From Actinomycetales bacterium (lineage in GTDB: Bacteria > Actinomycetota > Actinomycetes > S36-B12), in the NCBI GenBank assembly GCA_018970025.1, contig JAGWXF010000001.1, positions 1 through 64,000 of the forward strand: DNA of 64,000 nt, in the 5' to 3' direction. Under the pieces are notes generated by a model. It saw only the letters and a program-made list of their open reading frames with translations. It was not told the origin of the DNA and made no database searches. How positions within the stretch are numbered: the first letter of the stretch is position 1; each line of letters begins with the position of its first letter. Made by a program: the position numbers and the translations under genes. Of the stretch, positions 30,100-39,099 are shown piece by piece.

Positions 30100-31149
30100 T
30101 CAGTCGCTGGCCTGTGGGCCGGACCCGGCCCCCTCCGCACTGGCTCGGTTGATGCGCTGAATGTCAGCGACGATGCCGCCGATCAGGGCGATCTGAGCTG
30201 TCTGCTCGGCCTGCCGGACCGCCTCGCTGGCAGCCGTGGTGCCGACCTGGCCGGTGGGGTCATCGGCCGCGATGTTGTCGGCCGCCATGGTGAGGAGATC
30301 GGCCAGCGGGCTCCTGGCCGCCGGCGGGATCGGCGGGACGGGCGTGTCCGCGATCGAGGCAGCAAGGTCGGACGTGATGGTGATGACTCGGGTCGACATC
30401 ACGCGTACGGCGTCTGCTGAGCGGGTGAGCTGCTGCAGGTCGGCCGGATCGATGCGGGGGCTCCAGCGGGCGTGGGCCGTGAGGTCGGCCAGGCGTGCCT
30501 CCGCGCCAAGGGAGCGGTTCCGTAGGGCCGTTGCTCGAGTGAACCACGATCGTGCGGTGGCGGCGTCCGGATCACTGCGAAGACCCGCGCCGATCTCCGC
30601 CAGCAGCTCGGCCAGGTCGACATTCAAGGCATGGAGATCCTCGCGCAGCAGTCGGGTGTGCTTGGTCGGGGTGGCGAAGTAGGAGGCACCCAGCGCGCAG
30701 AGGGCACCGATGACCACCCCCATGAACCGCTCGATTGCCAGCTCAGTGGTCAGGTGAGTCCCGACGACCAGGATCATGGTCACCGCGATCGCCATGGCCA
30801 CGAACGGGGTCTGCTCCGGGGAGGCGATGCGCAGCAGCCTCGCCAGGCCGAAGGCAGTCAGGACGAGCACGGCGAGGACGATGGGTCCCGTCCCGATGAG
30901 CCACACCAGCGCCAGGGCGATCGCCGCGCCGACCAGGGCCCCGAGGGTCTGGACCGCCCCCTCCTTGGCTGCATGATGGAAGGCCGCCCGCATCGTCACC
31001 AGGGCGGTGATAGCGGCAGGCACCGGATCGGCGAAAGGAAGGGCGCCGGCGATCAGATACGCGGCAACGGTCGCGACGGCCGTGAGGACAGCCAGCCGGG
31101 CGTATGCGCTGCGCAGGGCGGACCACCAGCGCCCTTCCGGGTTACGCAC
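30100..31149 (-). CDS. FUSC-family membrane protein (aromatic acid exporter-like)
   Basis: Repeated TM helices; 'DPVPAAITALVTMRAAFHHAAKEGAVQTLGALVGAAIALAL' pattern. Confidence 0.65.
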   Translation of the reverse strand: MRNPEGRWWSALRSAYARLAVLTAVATVAAYLIAGALPFADPVPAAITALVTMRAAFHHAAKEGAVQTLGALVGAAIALALVWLIGTGPIVLAVLVLTAFGLARLLRIASPEQTPFVAMAIAVTMILVVGTHLTTELAIERFMGVVIGALCALGASYFATPTKHTRLLREDLHALNVDLAELLAEIGAGLRSDPDAATARSWFTRATALRNRSLGAEARLADLTAHARWSPRIDPADLQQLTRSADAVRVMSTRVITITSDLAASIADTPVPPIPPAARSPLADLLTMAADNIAADDPTGQVGTTAASEAVRQAEQTAQIALIGGIVADIQRINRASAEGAGSGPQASD

Positions 31150-31822
31150 GAGTGAAGGGCAGGACCTGGGTGAGCCAGTTGATCAGGCCGGAGGGATTGC
31201 GGGTCTGGGTCCACACCCGGCCCGGACCGGTCATCTCGACGACGAAGCCCTCGCCCGACTTCATCGCATTCATGAAGCCCCCGGCCGTCTTGGCGACCAT
31301 GCCCACGCCGTCGTCGTAGGCGACCAGGTGCCCGGAGTCGACGGTGAAGGTCTCACCCGCGCCGAGGGTGTGCAGGTCAAGTGCGCCGTAGGAGGCCACG
31401 ACCACCTTGCCGGTGCCGGTCATGTGGGCAATGAAGCCGCCCTCCCCGCCGAAGAGGTTCTTGGCGCCACCCCACTTGGTGTCCATCGCGACCGAGGCCT
31501 CGTTGGCAAGCCAGGATCCCTTGGTGACGGCGACAGCGCGATCGGGCGCCACGTCGACGACGGCGATATCGCCGGGAAGATTGGCGGCCACGTCGACCCA
31601 GCTGCCATCGGCGCTGGAGCTATAGGTGGTCACGAAGAATGAGTCGCCGCCGAGGGCGCTGCGCTTGAGGGCCTTGAACAGGCCGCCCTCCATCTTCGCC
31701 TCGATGCTCACGCCGGCACTCATCGCTGCCATCGCACCGGTCTCGGCCTTGACGGACTCCCCACTGGCGAGCGTCAGGCGGGCAACTGCGAATGCGGGCT
31801 GGTGTCGGATCTCGATCTGCAT
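31142..31822 (-). CDS. AIM24 / TIGR00266 family protein
   Basis: MQIEIRHQPAFAVARLTLASGESVKAETGAMAAMSAGVSIEAKMEGGLFKALKRSALGGDSFFVTTYS. Confidence 0.85.
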   Translation of the reverse strand: MQIEIRHQPAFAVARLTLASGESVKAETGAMAAMSAGVSIEAKMEGGLFKALKRSALGGDSFFVTTYSSSADGSWVDVAANLPGDIAVVDVAPDRAVAVTKGSWLANEASVAMDTKWGGAKNLFGGEGGFIAHMTGTGKVVVASYGALDLHTLGAGETFTVDSGHLVAYDDGVGMVAKTAGGFMNAMKSGEGFVVEMTGPGRVWTQTRNPSGLINWLTQVLPFTRA

Positions 31823-31952
31823 GGCATTCCTTCCATTGCGTTGGGAGACCTTCCCGGCTCCAGTATGGGGCGTGACGGCCCGTACGCGGGGAGAAAAGGC
31901 GCGTGAGGGGGCGCCGGAACGCAATCGGTCAGGACCCACGCCTCACGAACGG

Positions 31953-32023
31953 AGGTGGAGACGGGATTTGAACCCGTGTAGACGGCTTTGCAGGCCGTTG
32001 CCTCGCCTCTCGGCCACTCCACC
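31953..32023 (-). tRNA. tRNA-Cys (GCA)
   Basis: Reverse complement GGTGGAG...GCCTGCAAAGCCG...GGTTCAAATCCCGTCTCCACCT. Confidence 0.94.
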
Positions 32024-32048
32024 AGGGACCGGACGGGCCGGTCGACCG

Positions 32049-32121
32049 AGCGGACGACGGGACTCGAACCCGCGACCCTCACCTTGGCAAGGTGATGCGC
32101 TACCAACTGCGCTACGTCCGC
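32049..32121 (-). tRNA. tRNA-Gly (GCC)
   Basis: Reverse complement GCGGACG...CACCTTGCCAAGGTG...GGGTTCGAGTCCCGTCGTCCGCT. Confidence 0.94.
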
Positions 32122-32234
32122 CTGAACCGGCCAGTACGAAGCCGGGACGCACACCATAGCCGACCGGGCAGGGAAACGGATCATCAGGGGACCATCACCG
32201 CCGCGCGTGGAGCGCAAGGCGTCAGGATGGTCCC

Positions 32235-33314
32235 ATGGACGGATGCGCGGGGGTGTCGTTCGCCAGGGTCGCGGGCCGATGGGCGTGGGACCTCGTCGAC
32301 AGCACCTCCGACCTGCGTGCCCTGGATGGCTCAGGGGCATGGGTGGTCGTCCTGCCGTATGCCGGTGAGCCGACCCTGCTCCGCTTCGCCCGCTGGGGAG
32401 TCGATCAACCCGAGGGCCTGGCGCACGGAGTCTGGCGTGGTCCGGCAGCAGACGCCTGGCGATCGTCGATGGACGAGGACCTCTACTGCGAGCAGGTCGA
32501 GCGGACTCGAGATGCCATCGCGGCCGGGACGGTCTACCAGGCGAACATCTGCCGGGTGCTTTCGGCGCCGCTCCCGGATCCCGCTCGGGCGTGCGTCGCC
32601 GGGCTCGGTGCATTGCTGCATCAGGGCAACCCGGCACCGTACGGTGGTTTCGTCCATGCTCCGCAGGCGGGCGTCCTGCTTGCGACGGCAAGCCCTGAGC
32701 TGTTCCTGGAGCGCACCGGCGACCGACTGCGGACCGGCCCGATCAAGGGGACTGCCTCCTCGGCGGCAGAGCTGCTCGACAAGGATCGTGCCGAGAATCT
32801 CATGATCGTGGACCTGATGCGCAATGACCTGTCGGTCGTGTGCGAGGTCGGCTCCGTGGCAGTACCGAGCCTGATGCGGGTCGAGGAGCATCCCGGACTA
32901 GTGCACCTGGTGTCGACCGTCGAGGGGGTACTCCGAGCGGACATCGGCTGGCCGGACCTGCTCCGGTCATCCTTCCCGCCCGGATCGGTCACCGGAGCCC
33001 CGAAGTCCTCGGCAGTGCGCCTCATCGACCAGCTCGAGCCTGTGTCGCGCGAGGTCTACTGCGGAGCCATCGGATGGGTCGATGCCAGCGCGCGTCGTGC
33101 CTGCCTGGCTGTCGCCATCAGGACCTTCTGGATCCGCGACGAGGTGCTCCATTTCGGGACGGGGGCGGGCATCACCTGGGGCTCTGATGCCGTGGGGGAG
33201 TGGCGGGAGACTGAGCTCAAGGCTCGCCGGCTGATCAGCCTCGCTGCCGGGAGCTGGGATGCTCGCCCGCCACAGGGACGACCCGATGACCGGAAAGGCA
33301 GGCTGGGACGGTGA
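32235..33314 (+). CDS. pabB: chorismate-binding protein, aminodeoxychorismate synthase component I-like
   Basis: GTVYQANICRVL, ASPELFLERTGDRLRTGPIKGTA, ENLMIVDLMRNDLSVVCEVGSV, FPPGSVTGAPK. Confidence 0.92.
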   Translation: MDGCAGVSFARVAGRWAWDLVDSTSDLRALDGSGAWVVVLPYAGEPTLLRFARWGVDQPEGLAHGVWRGPAADAWRSSMDEDLYCEQVERTRDAIAAGTVYQANICRVLSAPLPDPARACVAGLGALLHQGNPAPYGGFVHAPQAGVLLATASPELFLERTGDRLRTGPIKGTASSAAELLDKDRAENLMIVDLMRNDLSVVCEVGSVAVPSLMRVEEHPGLVHLVSTVEGVLRADIGWPDLLRSSFPPGSVTGAPKSSAVRLIDQLEPVSREVYCGAIGWVDASARRACLAVAIRTFWIRDEVLHFGTGAGITWGSDAVGEWRETELKARRLISLAAGSWDARPPQGRPDDRKGRLGR

Positions 33315-34144
33315 GAGCATGGGTGGGCTCGGCAGATCGGGGGCGACTCGTCGATGCGGACGCGCCAGCTATCAGTGTCCTCGATCACGGCTTCACGGTC
33401 GCGGATGGCGTCTTCGAGACCCTCAAGGTCGTCGACGGCAGCCCGTTCGCCCTGACCCGGCACCTGCGGCGACTGCAGCGCTCGGCTGCCGCGATGGAGC
33501 TCCCGGCACCGGATGACGATGCCATCCGTGAGGCGGTGGGATCGGTGCTGCGGGCCAATGACGTGCACACGCTGGCCCGGCTTCGGATCACCTACACCGC
33601 CGGGAGCGCTCCCCTCGGCAGCGACCGAGGCGACTCGACGCCGACGGTCGTCGTGACGCTCGCCCTGGCACGGCCGTGGCCGGCAACCACGGATGCGATA
33701 ACGGTGGACTGGGTTCGCAATGAGCGATCCGCGATCGCGGGGGTGAAGTCGACGGCCTATGCGGAGAATGTGCTGGCACTGCGGCAGGCGCACAGGTTGG
33801 GGGCCAGCGAGGCGATCCTCGGCAACTCCAGGGGAGAACTCTGCGAGGGTACCGGCTCGAACGTCTTCGTCGTCATCGACGGGGAGCTGCTGACCCCGCC
33901 GCTGTCGAGTGGATGCCTCGCCGGCATCACCCGCGAGCTCGTGCTCGAGTGGTCAGGTGCGCGCCAGACAGCCCTGCCGCTGGAGGCCCTGCAGTGGGCC
34001 GAGGAGGTCTTCATCACCTCGTCCACCCGCGAAGTGCACCCCGTCGTGCGCCTGGATGACCGTGACCTGCCAGGCCCTGGACCCATCTCCCAGGCGATCG
34101 GCGCCGAGTTCCGAGCGCGATCGGCCTCCGACGCAGACCCGTAG
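33311..34144 (+). CDS. pabC: class IV aminotransferase, aminodeoxychorismate lyase-like
   Basis: HGFTVADGVFETLKVVDG; KSTAYAENVLALRQAHRLGASEAIL; GSNVFVVIDGELLTPPLSSGCLAGITRE. Confidence 0.9.
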   Translation: MRAWVGSADRGRLVDADAPAISVLDHGFTVADGVFETLKVVDGSPFALTRHLRRLQRSAAAMELPAPDDDAIREAVGSVLRANDVHTLARLRITYTAGSAPLGSDRGDSTPTVVVTLALARPWPATTDAITVDWVRNERSAIAGVKSTAYAENVLALRQAHRLGASEAILGNSRGELCEGTGSNVFVVIDGELLTPPLSSGCLAGITRELVLEWSGARQTALPLEALQWAEEVFITSSTREVHPVVRLDDRDLPGPGPISQAIGAEFRARSASDADP

Positions 34145-34193
34145 GAGCGTGGTCGACACTGCCATCCGGTGAACAGGCATGCGGCCCGCAACA

Positions 34194-34234
34194 GCAGGCG
34201 GAGGGCCCCCTGATGACCGGGGACCCTCCGCCTG
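34194..34234. terminator. strong hairpin, likely bidirectional terminator between convergent genes
   Basis: caggcggagggccccc / ggggaccctccgcctg, one mismatch, 16-bp arms, between convergent stops. Confidence 0.75.
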
Positions 34235-34252
34235 TTGGCTGCCGTGAAGCGA

Positions 34253-35803
34253 TCAGCGATAGGTGCGGCTGATGCTGAAGGGCCCGTAGGAGCCCGTTGC
34301 CGGAGCGCGGCCCACGACCGTGCAGCGGCCGTTGCCGGTCTTGCGCAGCCGCACGGCGCCACTTGCCGGGAACAGCAGCCGGCAGTTGGCCCGACCCTGG
34401 GTGACCGCCCAGCTGACCTCCTGGCCGGCGTTGGTCTCGCCCTGGCTTGCGGTCGCCAGGGTGATGGTGCGGCCCTTCTTGATGCGCTGCGAGTTGGGTG
34501 CCGCCAACTGTGCCGTCTGCACGCCGTTGGTGAGCGCGAGCACGAAGTTGGTGTTGCCCGGGCTGAACCCGTTCCCGCCCGCGGTCTTGGCGTTGAGGGT
34601 GCAGGAACCGCTCGTCGCCGTCACCGAGACGGTCGTTCCAGCCAGCGTGCAGCCCGCGCCCGTGATGCTCAGCGTGGCCGGCGCCCCGGAGGCCGTCTTG
34701 ACCGCCAGGGCGTAGTTGCCCGGCGGGGTGACGTTCGGCGCGGTGAACGACCACGGAGCGGGATCGCCGTTCGGGTCCACCGTGATGACGTCCTGGCTGG
34801 TGGCGTTCTGCACGGCGACCGTCTGGCTCGCGGTGCCGGTCTGACCGGTGTTGCCCGTCCAGGTCGCGGCGATGACCACATTGCCGACTGCGGTGGGGGT
34901 GTAGGTGATCGTCGCGACGCCGTTCGGCCCCGTGGATGCGGCGTTCACAGGCGCGGCCGCACCGATGGCCGAGCCATTGGCCGTGAACACGACTGATCCT
35001 GCGTAGGACGGCACCTGGACGATGGCGGTCAGCGTCGACGGGACGCCGACGAACAGCGGTGGCACGGTGACGCCGACCGCGCTGCCCGAGTTCGTCACGA
35101 CCGTGTTCGCCGCGGCGCTGGTGCAGGCGCTATTGCAGACGGCGGGCTGCACCCCGTTCACCGTTGCCGGCGAATACGTCGCCACGATGTTCACCGAGCC
35201 CAGGCTCGTCGGAGTCCAGGAGACTGTTGCCGTCGACGGCGTGCTGCCGTTGAGCGCCACTGGCCCGCCGATGTTCCCGCCGCCCTGCAGCGCGAACTGA
35301 ACCGTGCCGGTCGGGGCGTAGGAGCCGCCGTTGGGCCGGACGGTGGCCGTCAGGTTCACCGGCTGGTTGAGGGCGACCGTGCTCGGCACCGACACCGTCG
35401 TCGTGGTCGTCACCGCGGAGATCGTCCCGCTGACCGTGTTGGAGGAGTCACCGCCGAGGAGGGCCGAGAGGGCCTGGGCGGTGTAGCCGCCGGCGAACTG
35501 CGGAATCCAGCTCGCATTGCCCACGCCGCTGGCGTTGGTCGTCAGGCTCACCGTCTGGCCCTGGCTGCCGAACTGGAAGTTCACGCTGATGCCCGTGTTC
35601 GGCGTCGCGTCGGTAACGCTGATCGCGTACTGCTGGCCGATGGACCCGTTGGTCGGGCTGATCGCCAGCTGGAAGCCCGGGCGGTCAGCAGCGCTGGCCG
35701 GGACGGCCGTGCCGACGAGCGTGCTGAGCACGACGCCGGCGATAGCCACGCCGCCGACAAGGCCGCGGCGCAGCCTGCGACTGGAGTCGCTTGATTCCTT
35801 CAT
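34253..35803 (-). CDS. secreted multi-Ig-like-repeat protein
   Basis: Signal MKESSDSSRRLRRGLVGGVAIAGVVLSTLVGTAVPASA; repeated 'TVRPNGGSYAPTGTVQFALQG...ATVSWTPTSLGSVNIVATYSP' Ig-like units. Confidence 0.75.
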   Translation of the reverse strand: MKESSDSSRRLRRGLVGGVAIAGVVLSTLVGTAVPASAADRPGFQLAISPTNGSIGQQYAISVTDATPNTGISVNFQFGSQGQTVSLTTNASGVGNASWIPQFAGGYTAQALSALLGGDSSNTVSGTISAVTTTTTVSVPSTVALNQPVNLTATVRPNGGSYAPTGTVQFALQGGGNIGGPVALNGSTPSTATVSWTPTSLGSVNIVATYSPATVNGVQPAVCNSACTSAAANTVVTNSGSAVGVTVPPLFVGVPSTLTAIVQVPSYAGSVVFTANGSAIGAAAPVNAASTGPNGVATITYTPTAVGNVVIAATWTGNTGQTGTASQTVAVQNATSQDVITVDPNGDPAPWSFTAPNVTPPGNYALAVKTASGAPATLSITGAGCTLAGTTVSVTATSGSCTLNAKTAGGNGFSPGNTNFVLALTNGVQTAQLAAPNSQRIKKGRTITLATASQGETNAGQEVSWAVTQGRANCRLLFPASGAVRLRKTGNGRCTVVGRAPATGSYGPFSISRTYR

Positions 35804-35893
35804 GGAGGGGATCTCCCTTGATCGTGGGTTGATCAGCAGCGGCCGATCAGTCCAATGTGTGCCAAGATGATAATCCATCCACGCTTCGATTCC

Positions 35894-35933
35894 GCCCTGC
35901 GTCAGCATCGGCTCTCCGATGCTGACGCAGGGC
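35894..35933. repeat. perfect 18-bp inverted repeat with 4-nt loop
   Basis: gccctgcgtcagcatcgg ctct ccgatgctgacgcagggc. Confidence 0.95.
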
Positions 35934-35955
35934 AACTGCTACCATCCGGGCCATC

Positions 35956-36027
<72 letters not shown>

Positions 36028-36094
36028 CCGATGGCACGCCACCCTCGGCGAACGCACGTGCCACTGCCGCAGGAAGCCCCGCACCGATCCGCAC

Positions 36095-38092
36095 ATGACG
36101 CAGCAGGCAGGCCCGGACACGGCCCGGGCCTTGGATACGCAAGGAGATCCCGTGGCCAGGACTGCCTTCGACGTGGTGGGCGGCGACCGGTCGGTGGTCG
36201 TGGCCCGGGTGAACGGCGAGCTGCGCGACCTCGCGACCGAGGTTCGCGAGTCGGACCACGTGGAGCCGGTTCTGATCGACAGCCCGGAGGGCCTTGCCGT
36301 CCTGCGCCACTCGTGTGCGCACGTGCTCGCCCAGGCCGTGCAGCAGGCCTTCCCGCAGGCCCGGCTCGGGATCGGGCCGCCGATCAAGGACGGCTTCTAC
36401 TACGACTTCGACGTCGAGCGGCCGTTCACGCCGGACGACCTGCGCGACCTCGAGCAGCGCATGACGGCGATCATCAAGTCCGGCCAGCGGTTCGCTCGCC
36501 GGATCGTGACCGAGCAGGAGGCCGTGGGCGAGCTCCGGGCGGAGCCGTACAAGCTGCGGCTGATCGGCAGCGCGGGCGGAGCGGAGGTCATGGAGATCGG
36601 CGGAGCCGAGCTGACGATCTATGACAATCTCGACGCAAAGACCGGGGAGCGCTGCTGGGGGGACCTGTGCCGAGGTCCGCACGTCCCCGATACCCGCTAC
36701 ATCCCGGCCAATGCGTTCGCGCTCATGCGCACGTCAGCTGCCTACTGGCTCGGGAACCAGGCCAATGAGCAGCTGCAGCGGATCTACGGCACTGCCTGGC
36801 CGACCACGGAGGGCCTGAAGGCTCACCTGACCTTCCTCGAGGAGGCCGAGCGCCGCGATCATCGACGCCTGGGCGCCGAGCTGGACCTGTTCAGCTTCCC
36901 CGAGGAGATCGGCTCGGGCCTGGCGGTCTTCCACCCCCGGGGAGGCGTGGTGCGCCGCGTCATGGAGGACTACTCCAGGAGCCGGCACGAGGCTGCCGGG
37001 TACGAGTTCGTCAACACCCCGCACATCACCAAGGCCGACCTGTTCCGCACGAGCGGGCACCTGGACTGGTATGCCGATGGCATGTACCCGCCGATGCACC
37101 TCGATGCCGAGGTCGATGAGCAGGGCAATGTCCGTCGCCAGGGCACCGATTACTACCTCAAGCCGATGAACTGCCCGATGCACAACCTCATCTTCGGCGC
37201 CCGGGGCCGTTCGTACCGGGAGCTTCCGCTTCGCCTGTTCGAGTTCGGCACCGTCTATCGCTATGAGAAGTCCGGGGTCGTCCAGGGAATGACCCGGGCT
37301 CGCGGCTTCACCCAGGACGACGCGCATATCTACTGCACGCGCGAGCAGATGGCCGATGAGCTCGACCGACTGCTGACCTTCGTGCTCAACCTGCTGCGCG
37401 ATTATGGCCTCACGGACTTCTACCTCGAGCTGTCGACGCGGGATCCTGGCAAGAGCGTGGGGTCGGACGAGGTCTGGTCCCACGCCACCCAGACCCTGCG
37501 ACAGGCAGCGGTCAAGCAGGGGCTTGAGCTGGTGCTCGACGAGGGCGGGGCCGCCTTCTACGGGCCGAAGATCTCCGTCCAGGCCAAGGACGCCATCGGC
37601 CGGACGTGGCAGATGTCGACGATCCAGCTGGACTTCAACCTGCCGGAGCTCTTCGAGCTGGAGTACCAGGGCCCGGATGGCACTCGCCACCGCCCGGTGA
37701 TGATCCATCGTGCGCTGTTCGGATCGATCGAGCGGTTCTTCGCCGTCCTGCTGGAGCACTACGCGGGTGCCTTTCCCCCGTGGCTGGCTCCAGTGCAGGT
37801 GGTGGCCATCCCGATCACTGACGCACATGTGCCCTACCTCGACGACGTGGCCAGCCGCCTGCGAGCGGCCGGCGTGCGCGTGGAGGTGGATGCGTCGGAC
37901 GATCGGATGCAGAAGAAGATCCGCAATGCGCAGCGGCAGAAGGTCCCGTACATGCTGCTGGCAGGCGATGAGGACGCCTCCGCCGGGGCTGTCTCCTTCC
38001 GATACCGCGATGGCACCCAGAAGAACGGCGTGCCGGTCGAGGAGGCCATCGCCGAGATCGTCGCGGCCATTGCCGATCGCGTGCAGGTCTGA
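36095..38092 (+). CDS. thrS: threonyl-tRNA synthetase
   Basis: [53 protein letters not shown]. Confidence 0.97.
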   Translation: MTQQAGPDTARALDTQGDPVARTAFDVVGGDRSVVVARVNGELRDLATEVRESDHVEPVLIDSPEGLAVLRHSCAHVLAQAVQQAFPQARLGIGPPIKDGFYYDFDVERPFTPDDLRDLEQRMTAIIKSGQRFARRIVTEQEAVGELRAEPYKLRLIGSAGGAEVMEIGGAELTIYDNLDAKTGERCWGDLCRGPHVPDTRYIPANAFALMRTSAAYWLGNQANEQLQRIYGTAWPTTEGLKAHLTFLEEAERRDHRRLGAELDLFSFPEEIGSGLAVFHPRGGVVRRVMEDYSRSRHEAAGYEFVNTPHITKADLFRTSGHLDWYADGMYPPMHLDAEVDEQGNVRRQGTDYYLKPMNCPMHNLIFGARGRSYRELPLRLFEFGTVYRYEKSGVVQGMTRARGFTQDDAHIYCTREQMADELDRLLTFVLNLLRDYGLTDFYLELSTRDPGKSVGSDEVWSHATQTLRQAAVKQGLELVLDEGGAAFYGPKISVQAKDAIGRTWQMSTIQLDFNLPELFELEYQGPDGTRHRPVMIHRALFGSIERFFAVLLEHYAGAFPPWLAPVQVVAIPITDAHVPYLDDVASRLRAAGVRVEVDASDDRMQKKIRNAQRQKVPYMLLAGDEDASAGAVSFRYRDGTQKNGVPVEEAIAEIVAAIADRVQV

Positions 38093-38602
38093 ATGTCCGA
38101 CGCCTGGGACCGACTGTGGACCCCGCATCGGATGCAGTACCTGAAGGGGGAGAGCCGTCCGGCGCACACCGACGCCGGGGAGGACTGCCCGTTCTGCGTG
38201 GCGACCGAGCTGGATCCTGATGACAGCCTGGTCGTCACGCGTGGGACCTGGTCGTATGTCGTCCTCAATCGGTACCCGTACAACTCCGGCCATCTGCTGG
38301 TATGCCCCTACCGGCATGTGGCGGACTACACCGGCCTGACGGCCGACGAGGTGGCCGAGGTCGGCGCCTTGACCCAGCAGGGCATGGCAGCGCTGCGGCG
38401 GGTGTCGAATGCGCACGGATTCAACATCGGCATGAACCAGGGCTCGGTCGCGGGCGCTGGCATCGCCGGGCACCTGCATCAGCATGTCGTGCCCCGATGG
38501 GGCGGCGACACGAACTTCCTGCCGGTGATCGGCGCGACCAAGACGATCTCGCAGCTGCTCGCCGAGACCAGGGCGCTTCTGGCCGACGCTTGGGAGGCGT
38601 AG
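38093..38602 (+). CDS. HIT-domain protein (AP4A phosphorylase-like)
   Basis: NRYPYNSGHLLVCPYRHV; GIAGHLHQHVVPRWGGDTNF (HxHxH). Confidence 0.93.
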   Translation: MSDAWDRLWTPHRMQYLKGESRPAHTDAGEDCPFCVATELDPDDSLVVTRGTWSYVVLNRYPYNSGHLLVCPYRHVADYTGLTADEVAEVGALTQQGMAALRRVSNAHGFNIGMNQGSVAGAGIAGHLHQHVVPRWGGDTNFLPVIGATKTISQLLAETRALLADAWEA

Positions 38603-38604
38603 CC

Positions 38605-39075
38605 ATGGCCGGATTCCCCGGGATGGACCAGGCCCAGGCCAGGCAGGCCCTGGCCGGTGCTGGGGTGCAGGTCCTGCGAGCCCTCGATACGCAGGGCGCG
38701 GTGGATTCCTCGGTGCTGGAACTGGTGCTGGATGCAGGCTCGCGACATGTCCGCGAGGTGGTGGATGCCACGCCTCCGGCCGCGCCCTTGCGGGATCAGG
38801 GCATGGGGGCCTGGCACGTGAACGACGTCGACGAGGTGCACAGCGTGCTGGACGGAACGGGGATCATGGAGTTCTGGACCGAGCTCGGGGCCGTCGCCGT
38901 CGTGGTGGAGGGTGGCGACGTGGTGGTGATCCAGGGCGCTGAGCATCGCTACCTGCCGCTGACGCCGCAGCGATGGGCCGTCAGATTCGCAGGCCCGGCT
39001 GATGAGGAACTGACGGGCGGGACCACCGGGCGGGCGGCCACGCCCTGGCCGTCGACGCACGCAGCGTTCCACTGA
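38605..39075 (+). CDS. cupin-like protein related to acireductone dioxygenase
   Basis: GMGAWHVNDVDEVHSVLDGTGIMEF...VVVEGGDVVVIQGAEHRYLPL resembles the ARD cupin core. Confidence 0.5.
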   Translation: MAGFPGMDQAQARQALAGAGVQVLRALDTQGAVDSSVLELVLDAGSRHVREVVDATPPAAPLRDQGMGAWHVNDVDEVHSVLDGTGIMEFWTELGAVAVVVEGGDVVVIQGAEHRYLPLTPQRWAVRFAGPADEELTGGTTGRAATPWPSTHAAFH

Positions 39076-39099
39076 CGCGATGCAGGCTCGTGGCAGGGG

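Noticed and set aside
35894-35933. Inverted repeat as a transposon terminal repeat
   Set aside because: Arms separated by only 4 nt and no transposase nearby
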